A stretch of 64,000 nt of DNA, taken from an uncultured Flavobacteriales bacterium (GTDB lineage: Bacteria > Bacteroidota > Bacteroidia > Flavobacteriales_F > PHOS-HE28). How positions within the stretch are numbered: position 1 is the stretch's first letter; the number at the start of each line of letters is the position of its first letter. Of the stretch, positions 55,726-63,492 are shown piece by piece. A model generated the notes under the pieces. It was not told the DNA's origin. It worked only from the letters and a program-made list of their open reading frames with translations, and did not search any database. The position numbers and the translations under genes are program-made. Location of the stretch: positions 62,001 to 126,000 of the forward strand of contig CALMPI010000036.1 of the NCBI GenBank assembly GCA_937872175.1. Direction: 5' to 3'.

Positions 55726-58020
55726 TCAGGGCAGCTGCTCCACCCGCGTGGCCGTGGGCACCGTGCCCCCGATGTTCACCAGGACGGGATCGCGGTCGTT
55801 GGCACTGCCGGCATACTTCACCTGGCCATTGAGGTTCACGTCCTCAGGGAAATAGCCGGTGGCCGTACTGGTGGGCACCGTGCCACCGATGCGCACCAGG
55901 ATGGGGTCGCGGTCATTGGAACCACCGGCATATTTCAGCCGGTCGTCGCGTTGCACATTGCCGGCCCACAGGGCCAGGACCCCGCCGATGGTCTTGCGCG
56001 CCTCGGTCCCCCAGGTGGGCGTGGCGGTGGCCGTGAGGTCCAGCACGGTGGTGCCCATGCCCATCGCGAGCGGAGCGGCGGTCATCACGCCAAGGTGATT
56101 CCTGTGTCGCACGGCCACATGGTAACTGCCGGCCGGAAGGTCGAAGCTCACGGGCGAGGACCCGTCCACGGACACGATGTCGCCATCACGCTGCACGAGC
56201 GCTGTGCGGGAGCCAAGGACCTGCGCGGGATCACCGGATGCCCGCAGCTCCACGAGCACCCAGTCGACGATGGCGTCGGTGCCGCTGACCGCCAGCACGG
56301 GGGCCGTCGTGGCCGGTGTGCTGTTGTTCACCAGCACGAAGCCGGCCGCGGTGCAGGGCTCGGTCAACGGCAGCAGGCCCTGGGTGCGAAGGTCGTCGCG
56401 CATGAGGCCCGCGTTACCGTCGAAGGCGCCTTCCAGGAAGGCGCGCACGGCCAGCGTGAAGCCCGGGGCCGGGGTGACGGTGAAGCGCCACCAGCCCTGC
56501 GGCGCCGTGATGGGCCGCACCTGCACCTTGCCGCTGTTCGACACCGCACGGAGGTGGTAGTACACCGTGCCCCCTCCGGGCTGTTCAGGGATGGTGGCGG
56601 ACCAGGTGTTGCCACCCGCAGGCGCCATCGCCAGCGCCGTGTACCCTTGGGTCGTGTCCGTGGTCCAGTACACTTCGGCGTTCGCGACACCGCTCTGGTG
56701 CCTGATGTATGCCTCCACCGGGTAGCCGTTGCCATCGTTCGCGCGGTCCGCCAGCGGCTCATGGCGGATGAGCAGCGGCTTCGCCACCCCGATGGCCTTG
56801 GTGATGCAGTGCAACGCACCGCTCTGTGCGATGATGTTGCCGCTCGCATCGTCGCAATCGATCGGCACCACCTTGTAGCCGGGAAGGGCTTCGCGGTAGA
56901 TGCGCAGCGCGGTGCTGTCGAACTGCTCGCGGTAGGTGGGCACCAGGATGGTGCGGTTGATGAAGATGCTGTTGGTATAGGTGCGGTAGCTGCTGTTCGG
57001 GGGATAGCTGCCCCCGGTGCTCGGCGGCATCGGCACGCGGATGATCCGGTACGGCGTACCGAACACGCTGCTGTAGTTCTGCTGGATGAACTGGATGTTC
57101 GCCTCGATCTGGGGTCCGTCGCTGACACCGTTCGGGAACTGGCCGATCAGCAGCGTGCGCTCGTCCAGCAGCTTCATGTGCATGTCGATGTGGTTGATGC
57201 CATCGAACGGCAGCTGGGTCATCCGCACATAGCGCCCCGGCTGGATCCCCATCCAGGTCGTCATCAGGGCGTCCACCTGCGCGGGTGTCTTGTCGGTCTG
57301 GTTGTACACGCCGGACGGTCCGTTCTCGTCGACCACCAGGTTGCTGGAGAAGCCCGTGCCGAAGCCGTCGCTCATGAAGTTGCCGCCGGTGTGCACCAGG
57401 TCGTTGGGCGCAGTGGTGGTGCTGTACACAGCGATGTTCTTGAAGGCCCCGATGGCATCGGGCGTGGCATCGTCCGCCGGACGTGGTCGGTTGTAGATCC
57501 AGTCCAGCAGGAACAGCGAATCCACCTCGTTCTGGTAGATGCACTCCGGACCGTAGTCGCGCATCCAGATGCTGTTGTAGGGCGTGTTGAGGAAGCTGAT
57601 GTTGGTGAGGTCGGACAGCGGAACCCCGCCCGCGTTGTTCGCCAGCAGATAGTTGGTGATGTTGGTCTGCGAATTGGTGGTCCCGGGGTTGCCGCACAGG
57701 ATGAGCACCTGGCACTCGGCCTTGGCATGGCGGACGATCTGCTTGAGGATGCTGGGGAAGGACACCCAAGCCACGCAGAGCGTCTGCACCTCCTCCCACT
57801 CGGCCATGGTGCGCGGTGCGAAGGGGGGCGGTGTGGTGGTGCCCCGCGCATCCTGGGCACGGCTGTCGCGATAGGCGCGGATCAGCGGCACCTCCGAAGG
57901 GTCGAGCGCGTGCGGAAGCCCCTGCTGTGCCGCCGTGGTGAGGGGCATCAGGACGGCGAGCGTGGCGGTGAGGCGCGCGACGGGACGAAGGATGCCGAGG
58001 GGGCGATCAGCGTGGGTCAT
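55726..58020 (-). CDS. Secreted peptidylarginine-deiminase-family enzyme, paralogue with different C-terminus
   Basis: 764 residues. Signal peptide about residues 1-31. Same core as the neighbouring deiminase, with NSIWMRDYGPEC (Asp155), INHIDMHMKLLDE (His277, Asp279) and SGALHCITKA (Cys405) all kept; long identical blocks such as VHTGGNFMSDGFGT. After an Ig-like module (to ~525) comes a ~200-residue region (LRTQGLLPLTEPCTA, VDWVLVELRASGDP, YHVAVRHRNHLGVMT) and a terminal pair of repeats KYAGGSNDRDPILVRIGGTV / KYAGSANDRDPVLVNIGGTV that look dockerin-like. No type A T9SS domain is visible. TAACTTGC on the minus strand (58027-58034) is a weak promoter candidate. Confidence 0.83.
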   Translation of the reverse strand: MTHADRPLGILRPVARLTATLAVLMPLTTAAQQGLPHALDPSEVPLIRAYRDSRAQDARGTTTPPPFAPRTMAEWEEVQTLCVAWVSFPSILKQIVRHAKAECQVLILCGNPGTTNSQTNITNYLLANNAGGVPLSDLTNISFLNTPYNSIWMRDYGPECIYQNEVDSLFLLDWIYNRPRPADDATPDAIGAFKNIAVYSTTTAPNDLVHTGGNFMSDGFGTGFSSNLVVDENGPSGVYNQTDKTPAQVDALMTTWMGIQPGRYVRMTQLPFDGINHIDMHMKLLDERTLLIGQFPNGVSDGPQIEANIQFIQQNYSSVFGTPYRIIRVPMPPSTGGSYPPNSSYRTYTNSIFINRTILVPTYREQFDSTALRIYREALPGYKVVPIDCDDASGNIIAQSGALHCITKAIGVAKPLLIRHEPLADRANDGNGYPVEAYIRHQSGVANAEVYWTTDTTQGYTALAMAPAGGNTWSATIPEQPGGGTVYYHLRAVSNSGKVQVRPITAPQGWWRFTVTPAPGFTLAVRAFLEGAFDGNAGLMRDDLRTQGLLPLTEPCTAAGFVLVNNSTPATTAPVLAVSGTDAIVDWVLVELRASGDPAQVLGSRTALVQRDGDIVSVDGSSPVSFDLPAGSYHVAVRHRNHLGVMTAAPLAMGMGTTVLDLTATATPTWGTEARKTIGGVLALWAGNVQRDDRLKYAGGSNDRDPILVRIGGTVPTSTATGYFPEDVNLNGQVKYAGSANDRDPVLVNIGGTVPTATRVEQLP

Positions 58021-58031
58021 GGCCCCGCAAG

Positions 58032-59429
58032 TTAGCGGGAGCTGCCTCGCGCTCCGGCCGACCTGAACCGGCGGTGCAGGCCGAGGACCTCCCGGACATA
58101 GAGGAAGGTCTGGGCCCCCTTGCAGCGGCCTGCGGTGATGCCCGGACGCCGGTAGTAGGCCGGGAAGGCCAGCAGGGTGATGGCCCGCTCCACATGCCCG
58201 GTCCACCGGTGGCGGTCCAGGCCCAGTTCCTGCGCAAGCCGCTGTGCATCGCGCACATGGCCCGGCCCGGCGTTGTAGGCCGCCAGCACGAAATGCAGGC
58301 GCTCGTCCGCCTCGGGGATGGAGCGCCGCCACAGGCTGTCCAGCATGGCCAGGTAGATGGCCGCCGCGTGCACCTGGCCCTCCACCAGCTGCATGCTGTC
58401 CACGCCCAGGCGTTCGGCCGTGGCGGGCATCATCTGCATGAGGCCCTGCGCGCCCTTAACACTGAGCGCGGCGGTGTCGAATCGCGATTCCTTGAAGGCG
58501 ATGGCGGCCAGCAGCTCCCAGTCCCAGTGCATCAGGTCGGCCTTCTCCTGGAAGAGCGCGTCGAAGGGCGAGAGCGAATCACCGTCCATGGGCCGGCCGC
58601 GCGTGGCGCCCAAGGGTCCGCGGCGCGGCAGGCGATCCCCATAGGCCGCCACGATGAGGGCCCGCGCCTCCTGCTCGGCGGGCGTTGCCAGCCAGTTGTC
58701 CAGGGCGTCGCGCAGCCGCACGGCGTTGCGGCGCACCGCCAGCACCACGTCCACCGGCGCGGCGTCCACCGGTTCGAAGGTGAGCTGCGGAAGGTGCTCG
58801 GCATGATGGCGGGCCTCGAGGTCGCTCACGAGCACGGCGGGCAGCGTGCCCACGGCCACCGCTTCGATGAGCGCGGCACCCGTTCGCTCATCGGCCCGAC
58901 GCACCGGTGCCCGCGCGCTGTCCATCGCCCACGGCCCACCCGCCTGCACATGCACGGTATCTCCGACGTCCGCCGCCACCTCCGCGGCCCGGTCGGGACG
59001 CAGCCGCACCAGCACGGGCGTCACGTGCCACCAGGGCACGGTGCATGCGACCGCGTCGCCGAAGCGCCCACGGTGCAGCTGCGCGGCCACCACGTCGCCG
59101 ATGCCACGCTGCAACAGCGGAAGCAGGCTGTCCGCCGGCACCACCAGCGCCTTGAGCGCAAGCGCGTGTTGCCCCGCGAAGCGCTCCAGCAGCTCGAACT
59201 CCGTTCCGCGTTCGTCACCGGGGAACCGCTCGTAGGTGAGCGGATGCTCCACCACGAGCACCCGCAGCGTGTCCGCTGCGATGGCCGCCAGGTCGCGGTC
59301 CACCAGCGGCTCGGACCAGGGGTATGTCGCGGGGCGCGGGGTGGCGACCTCCGTGCGGAACCAAAGGAGCAGACCGATGAGCCCGATGGCGGCCAGGCCG
59401 AGGAGCGCGATGCGTTGCGTGCGGGTCAT
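58032..59429 (-). CDS. MltF-like membrane-bound lytic transglycosylase
   Basis: 465 residues. N-terminal anchor IALLGLAAIGLIGLLLWF (7-24), a ~200-residue solute-binding-protein-3-like domain (VPADSLLPLLQRGIGDVVAA, VDVVLAVRRNAVRLRDAL), then an SLT domain with WELLAAIAFKESRFDTAALS (catalytic Glu314) and GAQGLMQMMPATAERLG and VLAAYNAGPGHV. This is the MltF layout, which cuts peptidoglycan between MurNAc and GlcNAc, producing 1,6-anhydro ends. Its ATG overlaps the stop of the AcpH-like gene by 4 bp. Probably attached to the inner membrane facing the periplasm. Confidence 0.92.
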   Translation of the reverse strand: MTRTQRIALLGLAAIGLIGLLLWFRTEVATPRPATYPWSEPLVDRDLAAIAADTLRVLVVEHPLTYERFPGDERGTEFELLERFAGQHALALKALVVPADSLLPLLQRGIGDVVAAQLHRGRFGDAVACTVPWWHVTPVLVRLRPDRAAEVAADVGDTVHVQAGGPWAMDSARAPVRRADERTGAALIEAVAVGTLPAVLVSDLEARHHAEHLPQLTFEPVDAAPVDVVLAVRRNAVRLRDALDNWLATPAEQEARALIVAAYGDRLPRRGPLGATRGRPMDGDSLSPFDALFQEKADLMHWDWELLAAIAFKESRFDTAALSVKGAQGLMQMMPATAERLGVDSMQLVEGQVHAAAIYLAMLDSLWRRSIPEADERLHFVLAAYNAGPGHVRDAQRLAQELGLDRHRWTGHVERAITLLAFPAYYRRPGITAGRCKGAQTFLYVREVLGLHRRFRSAGARGSSR

Positions 59430-60001
59430 CGCAGGGGGCGCGTGGCGCGTTCGATGTCGGTGAGGAAGCCGATGAACTCCGCACGGTAGGCGTCGTAGTG
59501 CTGCCAGAGCACCTGTTCGGCACCCACCATGGCATGTCCCTCCGGGGCGCGGCGTGCCATGCCCCGCAGAGCGCCGGCCAGACCCTCGCGTTGCGCATAA
59601 GCGCCCAGCCAGTCGTCCGCCATCAGGTGGGGCAGCATGCGCGCCGGGCGGCCTTCCATCCAGGTCGCGTTCGCCTTGAGCACCTCGTACATCCGTGCTG
59701 TGAACTCCTCCAACGGCTCGGTGTGCAGGGCGTTCCAATGGGCCGCCAGCAGATGGTCGTAGAACAGGTCCAGCACCACCGGCGCATAGCGGCCGGCGTG
59801 GGCGCGGGCGCGATCGCGTCCGGCACGGGCCAAAGGATGCTGATCGATGTAGTGGTCGATGGCGCGGTGCAACCGGATGCCGCGCTGCAGGTCCACGGGG
59901 AAGCGGCTCAGGTCCCCGCCTTTGATGGCGTCGGCCATGAAGTTGCCCGTGATCACCAGCGGGTCGTTCCCGCTCAGGTACAGGTGGCCCAGGAAGTTCA
60001 T
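59426..60001 (-). CDS. ACP phosphodiesterase-like protein (AcpH/DUF479)
   Basis: 191 residues. MNFLGHLYLSGNDPLVITGNFMADAIKGGD at the N-terminus, then QRGIRLHRAIDHYIDQHPLA and PVVLDLFYDHLLAAHW, which carry the conserved His and Asp residues of the AcpH/DUF479 HD-like fold. E. coli AcpH removes 4'-phosphopantetheine from acyl carrier protein. ATG 60001 gives the conserved start; an upstream open frame was ignored. Minus-strand -7 element TACCTTCG at 60011-60018 lies 9 nt away. It heads a two-gene run with the lytic transglycosylase, although the two activities are unrelated. Confidence 0.88.
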   Translation of the reverse strand: MNFLGHLYLSGNDPLVITGNFMADAIKGGDLSRFPVDLQRGIRLHRAIDHYIDQHPLARAGRDRARAHAGRYAPVVLDLFYDHLLAAHWNALHTEPLEEFTARMYEVLKANATWMEGRPARMLPHLMADDWLGAYAQREGLAGALRGMARRAPEGHAMVGAEQVLWQHYDAYRAEFIGFLTDIERATRPLR

Positions 60002-60010
60002 CGCGGGGCC

Positions 60011-60018
60011 CGAAGGTA
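60011..60018 (-). promoter_or_regulatory. Bacteroidota -7 promoter element
   Basis: TACCTTCG on the minus strand, 9 nt before the ATG at 60001. Confidence 0.55.
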
Positions 60019-60082
60019 CCGCCCTTCCAACCCGGCCGTCCGCCGCTCGTGGAATGCCCCCGGACATCCTGCGTCGTCCCGG

Positions 60083-60090
60083 TACATTCG
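60083..60090 (+). promoter_or_regulatory. Bacteroidota -7-like element for LytS-type kinase
   Basis: TACATTCG, 8 nt before the kinase ATG at 60099. Confidence 0.45.
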
Positions 60091-60098
60091 TGGTCCGC

Positions 60099-61169
60099 AT
60101 GTCCCCGCAGCGTCGCTATCTGCTCTATTGGGCCACCCAGCTCGTCGCGTGGGGCGGCTATGTGGGGCTCTTCGTCCTGTGGAACTATGTGAAGGGCACG
60201 CTCGACCCCGGGCTCTACGTGATCATGGTGCTGGTGTTCGCCCTGGGCATCGGCAGCAGCCACGCCCTGCGCGAGGTGATGGTGCGCAACCAGTGGCTGG
60301 AACGACCGCTGGGCCTGTTGATCCCGCGCCTGGCCCTGGCCGGGCTGCTGTTGGGGCTCACGGCCACGGTGATCGAGGGCATCCTGGTGGGTGCGCTGCT
60401 GCCCGATTACGGGTCGCTCTTCAGCAGTGACGCCGCCCGCTTCTTCGGCCAGCTCATCAACTGGGTGGTGCTGCTGGTGATGTGGTCGCTGGCCTATCTC
60501 GCCTATCACTACTTCGCCCGCAACCGGCTGGAGGAGATCCGCAACCTGCGCCTGCAGACGGCCGACCGCGAGAACCAGCTCAACAACCTGCGCAGCCAGC
60601 TCAACCCGCACTTCATGTTCAATGCGCTCAACGGCATCCGCGCGCTGATCGATGAGGACCCCGCTCAGGCCAAGCGCGCCATCACCCAGCTGAGCGCCAT
60701 CCTGCGCAATGCCATGAGCACCGTGAAACGCACCACCGTGCCGCTCGGTGAGGAGGTGGACATCGTGAAGGCCTACCTCGCGTTGGAGGCCATGCGCTTC
60801 GAGGAGCGGCTGCGCGTGCAGTTCGACGTGCCCCAGGGCCTGGAGCGGGAGCCCGTTCCGCCCATGCTGTTGCAGACGCTGGTGGAGAACGCCGTACGGC
60901 ACGGCATCGCCAAGCTCACCCAGGGAGGCGACATCCACATCGCAGCGCACCAGGGGGACGACGGGTTGCACCTCACCGTGCGCAACACCGGCCACTACGA
61001 ACCCGGCCGCATCAACGGCAGCGGCATCGGCCTGCGCAACACCCAGCGCCGCCTGGACCTCATCTACGGCCGCAAGGCCAACCTGCACATCAGCAACGCC
61101 GACGGCATGGTGGTGACCGATGTGCTGATCCCGCGCGCGGAAGCCCAGGTGCTGGGAGAGGAGGCCTGA
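60099..61169 (+). CDS. LytS-type sensor histidine kinase
   Basis: 356 residues. Four hydrophobic segments in residues ~8-135, then a short coiled coil (ADRENQLNNLRSQL) and the His_kinase (LytS/YehU) domain: LNPHFMFNALNGIRALID with phosphoacceptor His171, LQTLVENAVRHGI with the N-box Asn, and GSGIGLRNTQRRLDLIYG as G-box. Small integral-membrane sensors of this type have no separate extracellular sensor domain. It precedes a LytTR response regulator and is 3 bp from a 37-residue ORF. The signal is unknown; envelope or turgor stress is typical for LytS systems. Confidence 0.92.
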   Translation: MSPQRRYLLYWATQLVAWGGYVGLFVLWNYVKGTLDPGLYVIMVLVFALGIGSSHALREVMVRNQWLERPLGLLIPRLALAGLLLGLTATVIEGILVGALLPDYGSLFSSDAARFFGQLINWVVLLVMWSLAYLAYHYFARNRLEEIRNLRLQTADRENQLNNLRSQLNPHFMFNALNGIRALIDEDPAQAKRAITQLSAILRNAMSTVKRTTVPLGEEVDIVKAYLALEAMRFEERLRVQFDVPQGLEREPVPPMLLQTLVENAVRHGIAKLTQGGDIHIAAHQGDDGLHLTVRNTGHYEPGRINGSGIGLRNTQRRLDLIYGRKANLHISNADGMVVTDVLIPRAEAQVLGEEA

Positions 61170-61172
61170 ACC

Positions 61173-61286
61173 ATGGAACACCGGCACATGGACGACCGCA
61201 CCAACGCTGAACGCCGCAAGCCGGAGGCCGGAAGCGCATGGCCTGCGGCCGATCGCCTGACGAACACGAACAACGAACGACCATGA
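61173..61286 (+). CDS. Candidate 37-residue small protein between kinase and regulator
   Basis: An open frame fills the gap exactly: it starts 3 nt after the LytS-type stop in the context TGA-ACC-ATG and its TGA overlaps the ATG of the LytTR gene. The sequence begins MEHRHMDDRTNAERRKPEAG, is hydrophilic and has no known motif. The same TGA-ACC-ATG junction occurs at two other gene borders 1.6 and 2.2 kb downstream. It could be a real micropeptide, or only a spacer that keeps translational coupling. Coding status is uncertain. Confidence 0.3.
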   Translation: MEHRHMDDRTNAERRKPEAGSAWPAADRLTNTNNERP

Positions 61287-62014
61287 AGACGCTGATCATC
61301 GATGACGAACGCCTGGCCCGCAAGGAGCTCATCTCGCTGCTGGAGAAGCACGAGGAGGTGGAGGTGGTGGGCGAAGCGGCCAACGCCGACGAGGCCGAGG
61401 CCCTGATCGCCGAGAAACACCCCGACCTCATCTTCCTGGACATCAACATGCCGGGACGCGATGGCTTCGAGCTGCTGAGCGCACTGGACCGGCCGCCGCA
61501 TGTCATCTTCGTGACGGCCTACGACGAGCATGCCATCCGCGCCTTCCAGGTGAACGCGCTGGACTATGTGCTGAAACCGATCGACCCCGAGCGACTGGAC
61601 GCGGCCCTTGCCAAAGTGCCTCAACCGTCGGGTGAGGACGTGCCACAGCGTGACATCCTGCGGGAGAACGACCAGATCTTCCTGAAGGACGGCGAGAAAT
61701 GCTGGTTCGTGACCCTGAAGGACGTGCGCGTGTTCGAGAGCGAGGGCAACTACGTGCGCGTGCGCTTCGCCGACCAGAAGCCGCTGGTGCTGCGCAGCCT
61801 CAACAAGCTGGAGGAGAAGCTCGACCCGCTCACCTTCTTCCGCGCCAGCCGCAAGCACATCATCAATCTGCGCTGGGTGGACAAGATCGAACCCTGGTTC
61901 AACGGCGGGCTGATGGTGAAGCTGAAGCCGGCGGACAAGAGCGGTGCACCCGGCGAGAGCATCGAAGTGAGCCGACGGCAGGCCACCCGCTTCAAGGAGC
62001 TGCTCAGCCTCTGA
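61283..62014 (+). CDS. LytTR family response regulator
   Basis: 243 residues. Receiver domain: MKTLIIDDERLARKEL with the acidic pair Asp7-Asp8, DLIFLDINMPG with phosphoacceptor Asp53, FVTAYDEHAI and YVLKPID with the conserved Lys. From about residue 135 comes the LytTR DNA-binding domain: DVRVFESEGNYVRVRF, KLEEKLDPLTFFRASRKHIIN, and a basic end. It pairs with the kinase directly upstream. LytTR regulators bind direct repeats upstream of targets; no such site is evident in the window. Confidence 0.95.
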   Translation: MKTLIIDDERLARKELISLLEKHEEVEVVGEAANADEAEALIAEKHPDLIFLDINMPGRDGFELLSALDRPPHVIFVTAYDEHAIRAFQVNALDYVLKPIDPERLDAALAKVPQPSGEDVPQRDILRENDQIFLKDGEKCWFVTLKDVRVFESEGNYVRVRFADQKPLVLRSLNKLEEKLDPLTFFRASRKHIINLRWVDKIEPWFNGGLMVKLKPADKSGAPGESIEVSRRQATRFKELLSL

Positions 62015-62052
62015 CCGCGAACAAGGCGGCGCAGCACGCTGTTCCTGGGGCA

Positions 62053-62739
62053 ATGTCCCCAGCCCCCATCCTGGTCGTCGGTGCCTCCAGCGGCATCGGC
62101 CAGGCCACCGCACAACAGCTCATCGCCCAAGGTTCTGCGGTGATCACCGCCGGACGACGCGACCCGGGCCTGAGCGTGCCGCACATCCCCTTCGATGCCA
62201 CCGCCGGCGCGTTCCCCTCGGACCTGCTACCGCCCGTGCTCTCCGGCCTGGTGTACGCTCCGGGCAGCATCGACCTGAAACCGCTGCGCTCCACCAAGGC
62301 CGACGACCTGCGCGTCGCCTTCGAGCTGAACGTGGTGGGCGCCTTCCACAGCATCCACGCCTGTGCGGACCGGCTGAAGAAGGTCCCCGGCAGCGGCATC
62401 GTGCTCTTCAGCACCGTGGCGGTGGGTCGTGGAATGCCGTTCCATACCAGCATCGCCGCCGCCAAAGGCGCCGTGGAGGGCATGGCCCGCTCGCTGGCCG
62501 CCGAGCTGGCGCCGCTCGTGCGCGTCAACTGCATCGCGCCGAGCCTGACGCGTACGCCGCTCGCCGAGAAGCTGCTGAGCACGCCGGAACGCGAAGCCGC
62601 CGGCGCCGAACGCCATCCCCTCAAGCGCGTGGGCGAAGCCGCGGAGCTGGCGTCCATGGCCGCCTTCCTGTTGAGCGACCAGGCGCGCTGGATCACCGGC
62701 CAGGTGATCGGTGTGGATGGCGGCCTCAGCGCGATCTGA
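62053..62739 (+). CDS. SDR-family oxidoreductase lacking the catalytic Tyr
   Basis: 228 residues. Rossmann start ILVVGASSGIGQATAQQL, then LVYAPGSIDLKPLRST and SGIVLFSTVAVGRG (Ser of the triad region), with the C-terminal RWITGQVIGVDGGLSAI. The YxxxK site reads HTSIAAAKGAVEGMARSLAA: Lys is kept but the Tyr position holds Ile. Some SDRs work with such changes; it could also be a non-classical or binding-only protein. It is 38 bp after the LytTR gene and 3 bp before the DUF429 gene, so it may lead the photolyase operon. Confidence 0.83.
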   Translation: MSPAPILVVGASSGIGQATAQQLIAQGSAVITAGRRDPGLSVPHIPFDATAGAFPSDLLPPVLSGLVYAPGSIDLKPLRSTKADDLRVAFELNVVGAFHSIHACADRLKKVPGSGIVLFSTVAVGRGMPFHTSIAAAKGAVEGMARSLAAELAPLVRVNCIAPSLTRTPLAEKLLSTPEREAAGAERHPLKRVGEAAELASMAAFLLSDQARWITGQVIGVDGGLSAI

Positions 62740-62742
62740 ACC

Positions 62743-63330
62743 ATGGGGACGGAGGACGACAGGCCGCACATCGGCATCGACTTCGGGGCGCGCACCGCCG
62801 GCAACACCGTGATCTGCCTGCGCGAACGCGGCCTGTTCCGCTTCGAGCGCGCGCCGCGTGGAGATGATGGCGATGCGTGGCTCCAGCGGCGCGTGGCGGA
62901 ACTGGCGCCGGCCGCGGTCTACATCGATGCCCCCCTCAGCCTGCCCGGCGCCTACTTCGGTCGCGGCGACGACCACTTCTTCCGCCACGCGGACCGCGAG
63001 GCGGGTGGGATGAGCCCCATGTTCCTCGGCGGGCTCACCGCGCGCGCCATCCGCCTGGCCGGCCAATGGCGCGCGTCGGGCATCGCCGTGCACGAGGCCT
63101 ATCCCGCCGCCCTCGTCCGCCATTCCTGGGAGTTTCTCCACATCCGGTCCGGCCGCGCCATCCCCCGCCACAAGCTGCGCCTGATGGCCGGCATGTGCAT
63201 GCTGCCACCCCCCGGGCCGCACGACCGGCACGAGGCCGATGCCTGGCTCTGCTGGGTGATCGGTCACCGCCACCGCCGCGGCGAAGCGCTCCACTTCGGA
63301 CAACCGGACGAAGGCCTCATCCTCGCCTGA
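62743..63330 (+). CDS. DUF429-like protein
   Basis: 195 residues. N-terminal HIGIDFGARTAGNTVICLRE and PAAVYIDAPLSLPGA are the strands of an RNase H-like nuclease fold; acidic residues Asp in GIDFG and in YIDAPL, followed by VHEAYPAALVRHSW and HEADAWLCWVI, match the conserved points of DUF429 (predicted nuclease of the RNase H superfamily). Function unknown. Start ATG lies 3 nt after the SDR stop in the TGA-ACC-ATG context, and its own stop has the same junction with the DUF2256 gene. Confidence 0.7.
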   Translation: MGTEDDRPHIGIDFGARTAGNTVICLRERGLFRFERAPRGDDGDAWLQRRVAELAPAAVYIDAPLSLPGAYFGRGDDHFFRHADREAGGMSPMFLGGLTARAIRLAGQWRASGIAVHEAYPAALVRHSWEFLHIRSGRAIPRHKLRLMAGMCMLPPPGPHDRHEADAWLCWVIGHRHRRGEALHFGQPDEGLILA

Positions 63331-63333
63331 ACC

Positions 63334-63492
63334 ATGCCGCGTCACCGCCCGCCCAGCGAACGCCCCACGAAGACCTGCGCCACCTGCGGGCTGCCCTTCC
63401 AATGGCGCAGGAAGTGGGAGAAGGTGTGGCACGAGGTGAACCACTGCAGCGACCGATGCCGCCACGAACGGAACCGCAGAAAGCCCGCGTAG
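63334..63492 (+). CDS. DUF2256 small zinc-ribbon-like protein
   Basis: 52 residues. [18 protein letters not shown] near the middle and [14 protein letters not shown] give four Cys in C-x2-C and C-x3-C arrangement, with the KTC-x2-C and WRKKWE-like block of the DUF2256 family. Likely a zinc ribbon. DUF2256 genes often neighbour cryptochrome/photolyase genes (recalled, not searched). Its TAG overlaps the next gene's GTG by one base (TAGTG), so expression is coupled. Too short for many gene finders. Confidence 0.8.
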   Translation: MPRHRPPSERPTKTCATCGLPFQWRRKWEKVWHEVNHCSDRCRHERNRRKPA

